From Aphis gossypii (Eukaryota > Arthropoda > Insecta > Hemiptera > Aphididae), in NCBI RefSeq assembly GCF_020184175.1, contig NC_065532.1:7998001-8062000 (forward strand): DNA of 64,000 nucleotides. The letters run 5' to 3'. Positions within the stretch are counted from its first letter, which is position 1, and each line of letters begins with the position of its first letter. Both the position numbers and the translations under genes were made by a program. The notes under the pieces were generated by a model. That model saw only the letters and a list, made by a program, of their open reading frames with translations, made no database searches and had not been told where the DNA came from. Of this stretch, positions 13,101 to 26,720 are shown piece after piece.

Positions 13101-16100
13101 TTTATTGTCAAACAACATTAAATATGGAAGATTATTTATTTTTTCAAGATTACATTTATTTGCTCTTTCCTGTTAATCTTTTATGCCCACATGGAAAATT
13201 TGGTCTTCTGTGATTATTGATACACACGATATATACAACAGGCGATTAGTGTCGCCACAGCTGTTGCTTCTGTGGTATAGGTACAATGCTGCCTGAATAA
13301 TTTTGTATTTTGTATTTATATTTTCTTCACGTGTAAACCGACGCTAACATTGATTTTATAATATACTTAAAAATCAATAGTAGGTTCATCGAATTTCCTT
13401 GTGCTTTCTCCGATTCCACATTTTGAGCCATGTTTATTCGTTTAACATCTTGTCAAAATTTTATAATATATACTGACGCGGTAGGTACCCACCTCACGAA
13501 AACACTCTGTGGTTGTTAGCGTCACGCGTAATTCGTAAAATAAAAACTGTGAAACTCGTTTCTGCTGTATATTAGGTTTTTATTTTTAAGTGTACCTTGT
13601 AATTGATTAGTTAATTGTTATAAAAATATGAATTAAATCATATTATATTGTAGTATATTAAAATTCGATTCTGAGCAAAGGAAACCTTCAAACACATATT
13701 AAAAATAACAGGACGTATAAATTTAGTATTTTTGGTATAAATATTTTTTTTAATTTAATATGATAAACCTTGAATAATAATTTCAAATCTAAGAATATAG
13801 AAAAAAATTAAGAAATCTGAAAATGCCAAATGAATATTAAAGAAATAATATGCAATCAAAACAACTATATTAAAATGTATATAGTATGAATTAGATATAA
13901 TATAACTTATAAGTTATAAGTGGATATCGAAGTGATTCAATTTTAAATTTAATTTTCAAACGACCGTAAAGAAATCGAAGTAATATTTTAAAAAATTTTA
14001 ACTTCATTAAGAAAAATCTATAGAAACATTTTTTTTCAAGCTTGCTTTACACATTATTCAAATTATAATTTTTGTCAATTGTTATCCTGGTAATAATTTG
14101 AAAATATTTGTACTTTTAGTTAATTTCTTCAAACATTTGAAATTCAAATGCTTTAAAAAAATACGCTTATGATATTTATAAATAAAATTTATATGAAAAA
14201 TGCATGAGCAGTTTGTATTAAATTTTCCAAAGTTTTTGACCGAGAAAAAATTGTATAAAGTAAATCGAAAAAATCTAATAAATATCTTTGTGTATGTTAA
14301 TAATATTAAACTAGGTTGCTTGTATACTAAAAGTTTCAGCAAATACGCGGTTAAACATAATTGAACCTTGACCGTTTTTGGGATGGCTTCAGAAACTTTT
14401 TATTCTAAAAGGATGTGGCTATTATTCAACTTCCAATTACCTAGATCAAATCTCGATTATATAATATTCACCGGTGTATAACAATGTTTGGTCAACGTGG
14501 CTTAATTATTATTACGACGGTACCACGACTAATATCAAAACTTTGGCAATATGTATTCCATCGGCCGATCAATAATAATTCACGATTATCAGTAGGTGTA
14601 ATAATAATATTATATTGCTATAACAAGTGCTTTGTCGGAGTATTGTGACTGTGCTTTAAAATTAATCGATCGGATTATTATAGAAAGTCTACTACAATGC
14701 CTAATTAATTATGGCAGTCCCGATATTAGTTTAGTCATCAATCAAACGATTCAAACGAACAGTTGTTAGCATTGAAATATCCACTTAAATGCACGTACAA
14801 TATTATTGGATCCATCTGTGAAGTGTACCTACATCGTTGAAATTTACAATTTTGCGAAAAAGTCCTGTCACACTATTATAATCCGTGTACACTTCATAGA
14901 ATCAGACATATTAAATTTACTGATCAATTTGTAAATTTAGGTATAAATCAATTAATGATATTGTGTTTATATGTTACCAGTATGTTTATTTGTGCAAGTG
15001 GAAATCGTTGAGAACGTATTCCTCTGTTCGTTTTTATTATTATTACTACTATTGTATTATTTAGTCATATATGACGTATTTTTGTACTTCGATTATAGAT
15101 ATACGTCCGTTTTAGTAAAATGTTTTTATTATTTTTATTATATGAAAGTCGATTATATAAAGACGAAACCCTTGACCCTCCGAAGACAATAAACGGGTAG
15201 TATTTTCCTAACTCATACAATAGGAAATACAAATAACGAATGCGGCGTGTATGAAAAGAACTTGTTAAATATTAAAATCGTATTAAGGAAATGGCAAGGG
15301 ACGTGTTATACACTTTTATGAAGAGGTGTACTAATATTGGAAATAAACACGACACGTGACATGCGTTTCTAGAACACAGCTCAATACAAAAACCCAAGTC
15401 TTTTGTTTGTAATAATATAATGTACTCTATAATAGCTACGAAATTGCTCGACATTATTATACAATGCACTAAATTCAATTTTGAGTTTTAACATAAAATT
15501 ATAATATTAGAAAGTTCGTTTTTTAAATCAAACTTACTATCAATAGATAGCTGACCGTCATGAAAATGCGTTTCGGGAATGAATCTAACCAGACTGTAAG
15601 TTATACAAAGCCAAAACAATATTATTAGTTTATATCCTGAAAGACCAACATGATGAGTGGACGAGTTACGGTATAAAGGCTAAGCATAAAAACCCTGTAT
15701 GCAACATCTATGTAATATCGCATTATTTATAAGCAAATATGTAGTTTCGTTATTCTAAAATGCTATTATAATTACTGTATTACCTGTGATATATAATTTA
15801 TTAATAGTTTCGATGATGCAGGTATTATTAGCCATTTTAATTAATCGGTTAAATGTTAAAACATTATTTGTACTAAAATCTCTACGCAGTTGTCTTAAAA
15901 AGAGGAGTATAATTAGTCTATGAAGGACATTTGAAAAGAAGGACAGCCTGAAAAAGTTATTCATGTCTGAAATAAAATAAGCACAACAATTAAAAAATAA
16001 TAATAATAATAATAAATATATTTTCCTATTTATTAAACAGCATATATTTGAGGTTTAAATTCTACCTGACCATCTCGTGACACTCGTGTTTTTTTTTTAT

Positions 16101-16659
16101 TAAATATATAATATATATATAACAAAATAAAATAAAAGTATAAATACTATTATAGCATTGACAAAACAATACATTTTTAAATAATAAATATAATATTATT
16201 ATAAATTTCACAAAAATATTTTACATGACATACACTATAAAATAACAAAATAATAGGTATGATTCAAACACAAAATAATATTACAATTTATTGAAAAAGG
16301 CTAAGGTTTATTAGTCCGTTTGGGTATTAAATTCCGCATAATACTATTAGGAACGTAAGAAGGATCAGTATTCCGAAAAATAATCAATAATATCATTAAT
16401 TAAATTGTTTACTTTTGTAGGAACCGTAAATTAGTATGTAATTTATATCACATGATTTGAAAGAGAACTTAAATCTAAGCTAATCAGTATATTTTAATTT
16501 TTTAGTTTTATCAATTAGTGTTTTCTACAATTTTTTAGTTTTATAATACACATACACTTTCGTTGTGGTAGGTGCAGCTTAATGGTAAAATGATGAACTT
16601 GATATTCAAACTCAATTTTTCAAGATTTATTGTGTGAAGTAAATGAACTAATACTATAT
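10161..16659. other. AT-rich non-coding stretch
   Basis: No gene is supported. Open frames at plus 10164-10424 and minus 14082-14342 (86 codons each) are rich in isoleucine, leucine, lysine, phenylalanine and asparagine, as expected of translated AT-rich DNA, and show no motif. There are long TA and TAA strings, including a TAA microsatellite at 15996-16016. 16085-16310 is particularly A-rich on the plus strand; it could be a reversed 3' untranslated region, but no adjoining coding exon is visible. Confidence 0.6.
11177..11202. repeat. Tandem repeat, 7-bp unit
   Basis: The units GTCAGAT, GTCAGAT, GACAGAT and GCCAG follow each other, giving about 3.7 copies with one or two substitutions in the last units. 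It is surrounded by AT-rich non-coding DNA. Confidence 0.9.
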
Positions 16660-17070
16660 TATTGAGGAAAGCGTTGGTCCTTAAAAGGACTGACGAGATT
16701 AATTTCTAATTAAAACTACTCAGTCAATTTCCAGATGAGCTCCACTTTTCTGCTTAAAACTAGTCAATTATTGCGTTAGCGTTGAAATTGCGTCGCCATT
16801 ATAGTCACTTATTAGGAAAATCACCCCGTAGGTTAGTTTCTGCTAATACACGTCGCGGTCACAGCTTTGACGCTGAAAGTTACTGGTCCTGCAGAGGATT
16901 ATTGTCAGGTAATCCGTCGACCAGTGTAGTCGGGGCTCTGTGATACCGGTCAACGGTCAACGGCTCAGTGAACCGCAGTTGCAGGAGTTCACCGGCTATA
17001 GTGCTGATGCCTAGCATAATATAAAATATATAATAGGTCATCGTCTGGCGTAGAAACACTTCGTAGATCA
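16660..17070. other. GC-richer island of unknown nature
   Basis: This block is clearly less AT-rich than both flanks and has no homopolymers. Minus-strand frame 17071-16880 stays open for 63 codons from its first start codon and reads as an ordinary mixed-composition peptide, but I recognise no family and see no clear splice sites. At its left edge (16676-16691, minus strand) is AGTCCT-TTTA-AGGACC, close to the histone mRNA 3' stem-loop. It could be an old transposon piece, an exon of an unidentified gene or regulatory DNA. Confidence 0.3.
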
Positions 17071-20000
17071 TCGGATCACTTCGTATTCAATACTGTTTAA
17101 AAGCTTTTAGGTCTCTTGATATGACTTGATCGAAGATTAAATGTTTAGTTAGTATAGTATTACCTAACCAGTAAACACGTTGTCTCTGACAGAGGTTGTT
17201 AAAGCAGATTTACTTCCACCCGATGAAATCTCTCTCCTGCCTTGATATCTGCCTTGATTTAATCCACCGTCGTTATGATAATGATACATACCGTAAAAAA
17301 AATCAACAGTTTTACATCCTCTTTTTACCTTCTAATAATACATATCATATAAATAATAAATGTATAACTATAATTTTATATGGTCATTGAAAAAAAACCT
17401 ACATCATCAAACCAGCGAAATTAATTATGAATGCATACGATTCGTAAGATATACATAACGAGTCTTTTTAAGAATATTAAATTTTATAAAATCTATATTT
17501 CAATTAGGGAATTGAATAGCACTTTTGAAAAACTTTAAAGTATTGTTTTTTTGACGGGTGTCTAAACATATATAGCGAATACTACAGTTTTAAAACTCAA
17601 GTGTTCCATGCAATAAATACTATTGATGGGATTATGACGTTTTTTTAAAGTAAAAGAAAATACCAATAAAAATACTATAATGAAATTCCTAACCACTGTA
17701 GCACGAATAACAGAATTGCAATAGTCAACACTAAATGAAAACCATCAGTCGTTTTATATCTTCTGTGATGATCGGATAAATATCCTGCAGATTAAATCAA
17801 CTTTTTATGGCATCAAGTTAAAAATTTAAAAACCTATCCAAACTAGAAGTTTTTTAATTAATTTTTTTATAGAATCTCATGATGATATAATCGGATTAAC
17901 ATATTATACTTGACATAATTACGATAATATTGTTTTTATGTAAATTTTTGGTTTGTATGATTCGACTAGAAATAACAATAGACAATAGACTAAATAAAAA
18001 ACAATTAGTTAACGAATATCTATACCGCATTGAAATATAAATAGACGTAGAAAACGGTTTTAAAAATTTCAAAACACAATAAACAGTGTTAGGTATGACT
18101 GAAGTCATGATCTATAAATGACCATTGTTCCACGCTAGACGATTTGTAGCCGGGATTTATATTATTAAACGCTGGACTAGACGACAATAATGGCGTCTGG
18201 GTTAGAGGAATGGAACACAAACATGTCTACTACAACAATACACGATTATATTTATTATTATATGATCACTGTTCTTGTTTTGTGTGTTTTTATGTTGGCA
18301 ACGTATTCGGTTGTGTAAATTATATCAATAATCTTGATAATCTTTCGCATATACTAAGCGGATTATTTTTCAAGTCGTTTGGCCATGTTCCCGCAGTGGC
18401 AGCGTAGAATAAATATTTAAATATTTTCAAGTCCGAAAATTCAGATTTTAAGACAGACATTCGCATGATTAACCACATTCTGTTAACACGACACAAACAA
18501 TAAAGATGGGTAAGTAGATAATACAATAAAATTAACGACATATTATTATTAATCAGTGAGTGTAGGAATTATTTTAATAGCCAAATAAAATTAAATATTA
18601 TCTATTTTGAGAATACGTATGTCAAACATCATTTTTTATAAACAAACAAATTAATAAGAAAAATTAACTCGATTCAAATGCAGTCAACGTTAAGAACGTC
18701 AAATTATAAGTTAATAACAGTTAACAAAAAATATATTTAACTCTTTATACGAAAAGTATAATACACATCAAGTTATTACGTGCTCAGTAATTCCAAGGGT
18801 TCATATAGAATAAAACTGACCACCATGCGGAGTATGTCCGTTCTTTTCGTTTTAATTAATTGTTATAAAATGGCAGATCGGTGTTTCACTATAACACCCA
18901 CAGCTCGCTTATTTAAGAGACTTGTCGCTCGACTGTGTATTGGTATATAGATACTTAAAGAACGCCACTTATTTAAATAAGCACCTATAGACAAAAGCCA
19001 TCCAAACGACGACAAAGTTCATGGTGTATAATATTAATACTTCCAATAATCGTAAGACAGCGTAGTGTACTTTCACAAAGACGGTGATTACAGCTATTTC
19101 AGGGATATACTGTCCATCGTTCCCCGATATTGGTATACAAATGCATAATGTAATGTTAAAAAATATCTCAGAAACAAAGACAGTACCATAATAATTGAAC
19201 GCATAAATTTCGTCTACGTATTTATATTTAACAAAGCGTCTTACCGAATGTCGTGCATCGATTCAGTACGCACATCCGAGTTGTGAATGTGAATTTCTCG
19301 AGTGTTATTTGCAACTTCTTTATGAAAAATACTGGAACATTTATTGATGTCGTATTTTCAGTCGATCCGTCGCATCTATACAAATAGAAAATTACACAAG
19401 TTATTTCGTGTCGATAATACGCGTTCGACATCTTTATAAATTATATCAAAATCATTGATGTATTTATATTCGTGCAGTGTGAGTATGAGTGAATCTGCCT
19501 GGAACTTAGTCAACCGGCAAAAACAATATAAAGTTTTTACGATTATGCAAACATGTTATTCCGAATTGATTCACTGCCAATAAATAATCGAGGGTACTGA
19601 AATTTAACGTACAGTTATTTGTATTTTTTACAAGCTTAACTATTTCTTCTCTCAGTCTGTTTGGCGTGTACGAGTTTAGTTAATTTTTATCGACGTACGC
19701 TCTTATCGATGACCGAAAACAAAAACAAATCTATGTAAATAAGAATCGTTTTATACAATTTGATTAATACAATTATACAAAACGTAAACACAAGAGCAAT
19801 GATCGAAATTATTTTAATACAAGTAAAGGTATAATTGAATAAAATGGTTCTGATGTATGGTATGCATCCGCCACTAAAGTAGTTACCTACTCTCAAACTC
19901 AAACATTTGATAGATTTGACATAAATGTCTACCTTTTGCATAATATATCCTCTAACTTAACTTAAAAATCTATTATTCATATTAAAACTATCTTCCATTT

Positions 20001-20241
20001 AAATCAAAATCAAACTGTCAATTTAATCATTTATAACGTTATCAAAACCTAACCTTACCTGTTTTATCTTACTGATCTATTACGATTTAATATAATATTT
20101 CTCACACATATTGGCAATAAAAATTACCAATATCTCTGTAAATTTGTAAATTTATAAATACAAACTATTTCTAACATATACACTTATTGGTATAATATTT
20201 AAGAAAAATAAGTATTTAATTCGAAATATGAGAAAATATGT

Positions 20242-20270
20242 AAAAAAAAAAATAATAATAATAAATAAAT
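20242..20270. repeat. A-run plus TAA/TAAA microsatellite
   Basis: An A homopolymer runs directly into TAA units and then TAAA units. It is typical AT-rich microsatellite sequence. Confidence 0.9.
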
Positions 20271-20644
20271 ACGTTTTTTTTAATATTCTAGGCATTTTAA
20301 CAAAACCTGCTCATATTTTTTATAAGAATTAAAAAACCAGCATTCAATAAAATTATTCATTTACAGTTTACACATACAATTCGTAGCTGAATAATAAGAA
20401 ATAAAATATAATCGCACAAGCGTCACTTGACCATATTGCAATGTTACATAATATAGTTTATCGTAGACGTTTCGAGTTTGTATTGTTTGTCGAAATAGTA
20501 ATATTATACGTGACGGCCGTTATACGAAAACCAGAAAACTTTTCCAATAAATTCCAAATTTAATAACGAAATATACCGTAAGTTTTGCATCGCATCGGTT
20601 TTTCGTCTCCAACTTAAATGTCATTATTTTTAAAAAGGCCAACC

Positions 20645-20661
20645 AAAAAAAAAAAAAAAAA
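20645..20661. repeat. A17 homopolymer
   Basis: Seventeen consecutive A residues on the plus strand. No retroelement body could be recognised upstream of it, so it is listed only as a homopolymer. Confidence 0.9.
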
Positions 20662-23600
20662 CTTTTGACATCAGATTCCCGCAAAATTGTATTAAACCGT
20701 TTATGTTTTAATTATTTCAAATTATTTCAATGATATTCGAACGTATATTATGGTTTGAACATAGAACTTTGAATTGTAATGTAATATATTATTATTTAAA
20801 CACTATGCTATCATATTTGCTTGATATACAATACTGTTGTGCAGCCCTTTTATACGTAGACTGTTCCAAGTATAATATGTAATATTATAATAATTCACCT
20901 ACATTTAGGTATAGCGGTATACGTGTACCTATGACAACGGTATAATACTAGTAAATTTTTGCGTTAAGAGGTTGTGGGCAAATGTAATAATTATTATCAA
21001 CGTCATAATTTCGTTTGCATTATTATATTATTTATTTAATCGTTTATTAAACATTTTGATGTCATCGATTGTGCCTAAAAAACACCTAACCCACATGTAT
21101 TTGACTGAAACGTATATTAATACCATCTAGCGTGATATACGCGGAATGCATTATTATTCTAAATTAAGTAAATAGAGGAGGTTCGAGGTCTGTTGATTAA
21201 TTTCGCCATAAAAGCAAACCATTTCTGAAATCTATTACAGTGTATACCTACTACGCATATAACTGTAGTCTTCCACGAATGAAAGTTAATTGAGATTTGG
21301 TGGATCTTATCTTCAAAGTATTTAAACCATTGCATAATAATGCGATACTTCGCATCGCATCAACACAATTATAAATTGGCTACAATAGGTATAACAAACC
21401 CATTAGGATTATTTAATCGTGAATTGCAATCATTTTGGTTTTGATAATAATTATTTAACTTATTCCACTTTCGACGCTCTAAATTTTCAGAATTTTTAAT
21501 TTTTCTACAAATAATAAAATATATATAAACCGGGAAAAATCGCTGTGTTTTTTATTTTAAAACTACGGTCAGTTAACGAAGAAAATAGACGATTTTAAAC
21601 GGACTACCAAACCCATCGTCACAAAACACCGCGAGTATGTCGGTGCCGAATGTATCTCGTTATCGAACAGGTCACTGTAATGGATGTGTCGGATTTGAAT
21701 TCAATAGTAAATCATTTCGTAATATAATCTTTACAAACGATTCTGTGCGGAGACGTCATGTGACAGGTTAGTGTTGTGCCGGGTTCTATTTCTAAAGGGT
21801 ATTATATAATACGTTAAATATTTGTATTCCTATTGGCAATTCATTTTTATTTTAATACTACGATAAATTTAATTAATTTTTCTCTAAAACATCTCATTTA
21901 TAGTACAATATTATTAATTATTATAATATTGTATAATATATATTATTATTATTAATATAAAACTAAAAACTGACGTACTGTAGAATTCTAAAAATAGATT
22001 CTTGATAAAAACTATCTTAAAAATAATATAAATTTTTGAAAATGTTATTTTTTTTAGTGAATAATATTATGTGTAATGGCGAATAGTTTTAAGTCTTTAG
22101 GAATACTATTATTTTAATTATAATGACAAAATAACTAAAACCGTGAAAAGAAAAATTTTATTTTTCATTTAATTACCTAATTTTATTTAAACTTCAAATA
22201 TTTAGAGAAAAAAAATTATTTATAATAATACGTGTTTTTGATATTTTATATATTGCTGTAAGAACAACTTATTACCTGACCATTTTATTTTTCATATATT
22301 TTTAAAACACAATAAACAACTTAATTTTTTGTTCGTAGTTTTAGAAATTGCAAATTCTTTTTTGTTTTTAAACATTAAGACCGTTTAATGGGAGAAATTA
22401 TTTTATAAACATGCAGGAAAAATAAAATAACAGCTTATTTCATACCTAACAGTAAAAAGTTTTAAATGTTTAAAAATATAATGCCATACCTAAGCGGTAA
22501 GTTGTATGTACTGGTTTTAAAATGATCTGCGTCTTATTTTTATTTTTATTTTTTTGCACAAAATTGCTATAGTAATCAGGAAAAATAGTATATGGTAACT
22601 TAAAGAACTTGAGACATTCACCAAATATTTATATAAGCTATTTATAGACATGACAACATTTTCAATTTACTTTGGCTTTATTAAATCCATTTAAAATAGA
22701 TATTTTTCTACGTTTTCCAATTTATGTTAATATCGTTCATTTTTTTTTTTTTGAAATGAAAAAGCTTATAATTTATAAATGTGAGACAATGAAAAATCGT
22801 GAATATAAAACTCTTCATTAATTGTTCTTGTAGAAATTTAAAAATGTTGAAAACACAATATTATTATTATGGTCTATAACGATTTCAATTATTTTATTTT
22901 AATTTAAAAAATATTAATTGTAGGGACTTTGATTTTCACGTAATTTTAGTTTTCAAGTAACCAAAGTTTTTTTTGCGATTGTGAAGACATAAATATGTTT
23001 TTCCAGTTAAATATATTATAATATATTAATATAAAATTTTGTATAGAAACATAAATATTTAAAATAAATTATAATCACCTATAATTAAAATCTGATTTTT
23101 CCAACAAAAGAAAATACAAATCTTATAATAATAATATTATTTTCTATTTATTTCTTAAATTATGTTAACAGAAGGACATACATAAATTTAAAGTCCTGTC
23201 ATTCTCTTGACCACATTTTTTCAACTAATATTGTTTTTCATACAATATAGAAGATATTTGTATAATATTATGCTAAAATCACTTTAAAAATTGGACACAT
23301 GAGCATATAGTGCCTACGGCATATTCTGGATTCCTGTCTTATTACTCAACCTTAGGTAGAACTCGCTTAATTGAGACTTTGCTCAAACCTGCTACATGGT
23401 GTTTACTGTAATTTAAATAATAAAGTTGTATGATGATTGGATAAGCGGTTCTAGAGCAACTCATGAAAATCATTATACTCATTTCAGCCTTATGTATTAT
23501 ATTATTTTTAGATTATTTGTTTAAATTTTAAGGCGTTTCATTATTTTACGATCTAATAATTAAACAATAACTTTATAGTACTTAATAATTCAAGGCGAAA

Positions 23601-25426
23601 TTATGCATATTTTTTTCCTATCTAGTAAACGATATTGAATATAACGACGTAGTATTATGAAAATACGCAGTAATTATCCAAACAGAAACACAAAAATAAC
23701 AATAATATGTACATTTTGCGCTTCTTATAATACTGAAATATTTAGCTAATTATACGAATCTTACGTCTGTACACAAAGTAGGAATATTAATAATTGCCAT
23801 CGAGCTTTAAAATCCGTTATGTAAGTACAAAAGCTTTAATAAGAAAACAGGGTAGAGTTGTGTTAACAGCGTACATATAGTAGGCAGGTGGGCAGGTTGC
23901 TCTGTGCATATTATTTTGTTTTCAGCTTTAATAATAATATTTATTTTTTTTACGATTTTAATTTATTAAAAAAAAAACTAAGTATTGATTTTACTCGCAT
24001 TAAACCCATCATGGTTCATGTCGTTGATTAGATGTTTTATAATATAGGTAATAGGCACTCGTTTTTAGTATAACAATACAAAAGTTCAAAATACATATAA
24101 TAATAGGTAGGTAAATGCGATACGTAAAATAACTAAAATATACGAGTATGTATTATGTTATACAGTACACACCTATAATAATATAATACACTTTGTAGCT
24201 GTACATTATAATCATAATATAATACATACCAAATGCCCATTACCGAGTATGGCACAGGAGTTATTAGTGCGTCGGACGTGATTCGATAACACTCCGGAAA
24301 AATGCTGACCCGAATAAAATTAGGCTTAACATTTTTTATCGATCAATAATGATTAAGAAACAAAGTATAATTCAGAAAAATATATGATATTATAGCAGTG
24401 TCAGCAGTCATCACTGCAGATAACATTTTTCCAACTCTTTGTTGTAGAAAGGTATACCTACTTATACGACATTTTAAATCATTACTGTATAAAAATGAAA
24501 ATCACTTATCGTAATTATAATTCAATTAAAACTATAATTTTTTTAAGTTTTTTATAAAATTTTATTTTTAACGATTATGTACAAATAAAAACAATCGAAG
24601 AATACGTTTTGCAGTATATAGTTAGAAATGCGCCTCATAATCATGAACACATAAATGTAATGGATGTATTAAATTTTAACTCAATAGTTTTTAGAACGCA
24701 ATGATTACATGTTATTTGCGTACGATACAAAAAATTATTATTTTATTTTACGTTTCTTACAATTAAAACAGTACCTGTGTTTACACAATTTTTGAATTTC
24801 TTGTTATTCAGAGTTAAACGGCTATAAAACACTTACATTTAACTTTGTTTTTAATTAAAACAGTATTTCACATTTTTGTTTACTTACACGGCACAAACGA
24901 GTGACGGAAAACGGAGTAACAAACACCAACATCCGAAAGGTCTACAGTTCAATTAGGCGTCTTAAAATGTGACGCAATGGGGATCAGGGTTTGGCGTGAT
25001 TCCCTTCTGAATAACATTAAAATAATAAAATCTATTTTGACAAAAACTGTTATTGAGTGAGATAATATTCCATTTTCTTGGACTCCTACTAAAATATACT
25101 GGAAACTTACTACTACCAAAGTGTCAACAACATCAAATTAACAACAAGAAACCACTTTGAGTGTTTAAAAATATCTTTAAACTCGATGAAACAAAAAAAA
25201 AAAATCTAAAAACATGAAACATACGCTATTTTAAAACCAATTTATTTATTAATCCGCTTAGGATAGTCAAATATTTTGTGTGTATGATAATAACATTTAA
25301 AACACGATCGATTTGTATGTATTCATTTAAAATATATTCACGGCATAATACCTATTAAACTTATAATATCTCAAGAGCGCCTAGTTGAATCCCAAACATT
25401 CGTTTATTTGGCTTATAATATTATAA

Positions 25427-25440
25427 AGGTTAGGTTAGGT
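25427..25440 (+). repeat. Interstitial TTAGG tract joined to TAGGTACCTA
   Basis: Reads AGGTTAGGTTAGGT, which holds two full TTAGG units in register plus partial units. TTAGG is the established telomere unit of most insects, including aphids. The tract overlaps an exact TAGGTACCTA palindrome at 25436-25445. Similar short tracts lie at 28755, 44581 and 49858. Confidence 0.75.
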
Positions 25441-26100
25441 ACCTATATTTTTGATCGACCAACAAACACGCGGGTATTAAATAATGATTTGAGACGGATA
25501 AACGAGATGCAAATTCGCTTATAATTATAAATATGTAAATACGAAGTTTATAATGTTAGGAGATAAAAAATATTATGTGAAAGACGAGTAATAATTAATC
25601 GTATGTTACAAAAATAATTGAATACGAAGCAAAACAATATGGCGTTTTATATCATAATATAGACTTTAATAATATCTATATAGTATCTTCATATTAAACT
25701 CAGTTTTTGCTATTAAATAAGCGTTATTGCCCCACCGTCTCGAAGCAATTTTCGTTTTCACCATTCGCTGCAAATGGTGTGCACCGTATAATATATTTTA
25801 TATGATATATATATTTATATAACACATAATAAAAATAACAGTTTAATTAATATTAAAAAGTCATATAAACCTATTAAGAATAATAACATTGTTCTCGTCG
25901 CGTACAAGCGCCACGCCGAAATGAAAGATCGTTTCTTAGTTTTGTTTACATCATTATCGATAACGGTATATAATAAAATAATATTATGATGATAGGTATA
26001 TATTGAAGTATTTATGATCTCATGCACGTACCTATATAATGCGCCATCGTATGAATATCTCAACGCTCTAAATTTTTTACAACATAATATTTATTTATTT

Positions 26101-26632
26101 ATCGTTATTACCGCGTTCGGACTGGGGCCCGAATTCGATGTATATAGTAGGTATATATTATAATTCACAAGTGGGCACTACGCAGATAATATACACGGTT
26201 TACAATAAGTTAATATTTTATCGTAATCATGCGGCGGTCCGTAATCGCTTTGCATATTATGTAGACATTGATCGTACCTACTGGACATCGATGTTAATAT
26301 TAATAATAATATTATTATGTAGACGTTTGTGCACGACGATGAGTCATGGCAAAAACGGAAAAAAAAATCGATACTTTGCGTCGTTAATTATTACGAAACG
26401 AACGCCAGACGCAGTGACGGACACTATTTTATACGTACGTGTATAAAGTGCATTTTAAAATTAAATTAAACCGTAAAATAAAATACCCACGTCGAGAGAG
26501 GAATCGAAACGATACGCGAATCTTATCTCGTCGATATTGTAACTGGCGCGACGCGACAGCACGTCGTACTAGATTATGTGCTGGTTGCCGACGGGCAACG
26601 AAGCCACGGCGACCTTGCGGTTTTTATTAGTC
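26101..26632 (+). promoter_or_regulatory. CpG-dense block with 5' splice-donor-like end
   Basis: Composition changes sharply here: 26461-26700 holds 29 CpG in 240 bp, against about one per 240 bp in plain AT-rich DNA elsewhere in the window. The sequence TCG followed by GTAAGTA at 26633 is an excellent match to the 5' splice-site consensus, so 26101-26632 could include the first exon of a plus-strand gene whose next exon lies further right. CpG enrichment continues to about 26720, as is common around promoters. No TATA box or initiator can be singled out in such AT-rich DNA. The transcript, its start and its strand are inferred. Confidence 0.35.
26138..26446 (+). CDS. Unrecognised small open frame in CpG-dense block
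   Basis: A true ATG opens a frame of 102 codons ending in TAA, one of the longest ATG-initiated frames in the window. It has a hydrophobic isoleucine/leucine-rich stretch at about residues 53-61, followed by basic residues around 75-80. Part of the hydrophobic stretch is a translated TTA-type microsatellite. I recognise no family. It lies inside the putative 5' exon, so it may be an upstream open frame or chance. A second frame of 63 codons at 26439-26630, arginine-rich from CpG-containing codons, overlaps its end; it may also be chance. Confidence 0.12.
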   Translation: MYIVGIYYNSQVGTTQIIYTVYNKLIFYRNHAAVRNRFAYYVDIDRTYWTSMLILIIILLCRRLCTTMSHGKNGKKNRYFASLIITKRTPDAVTDTILYVRV

Positions 26633-26720
26633 GGTAAGTATTATAAGTTATTGCGTACGAACCACAGTGACGACTTCGGGATTAACTTTGGCGCAGTCGC
26701 GCGAGCATCGATGTGAGTGT

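Larger units (their letters stand above)
17071..25426. other. AT-rich non-coding stretch
   Basis: No supportable gene is seen. Slightly GC-richer, CpG-containing patches occur at about 18830-19140, 20450-20610 and 21560-21790. A block at 23290-23400 is less AT-rich than its surroundings but has no recognisable content. Homopolymers and microsatellites are frequent. Open frames of 60-84 codons (for example minus 19687-19941) have no motifs. Confidence 0.55.
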
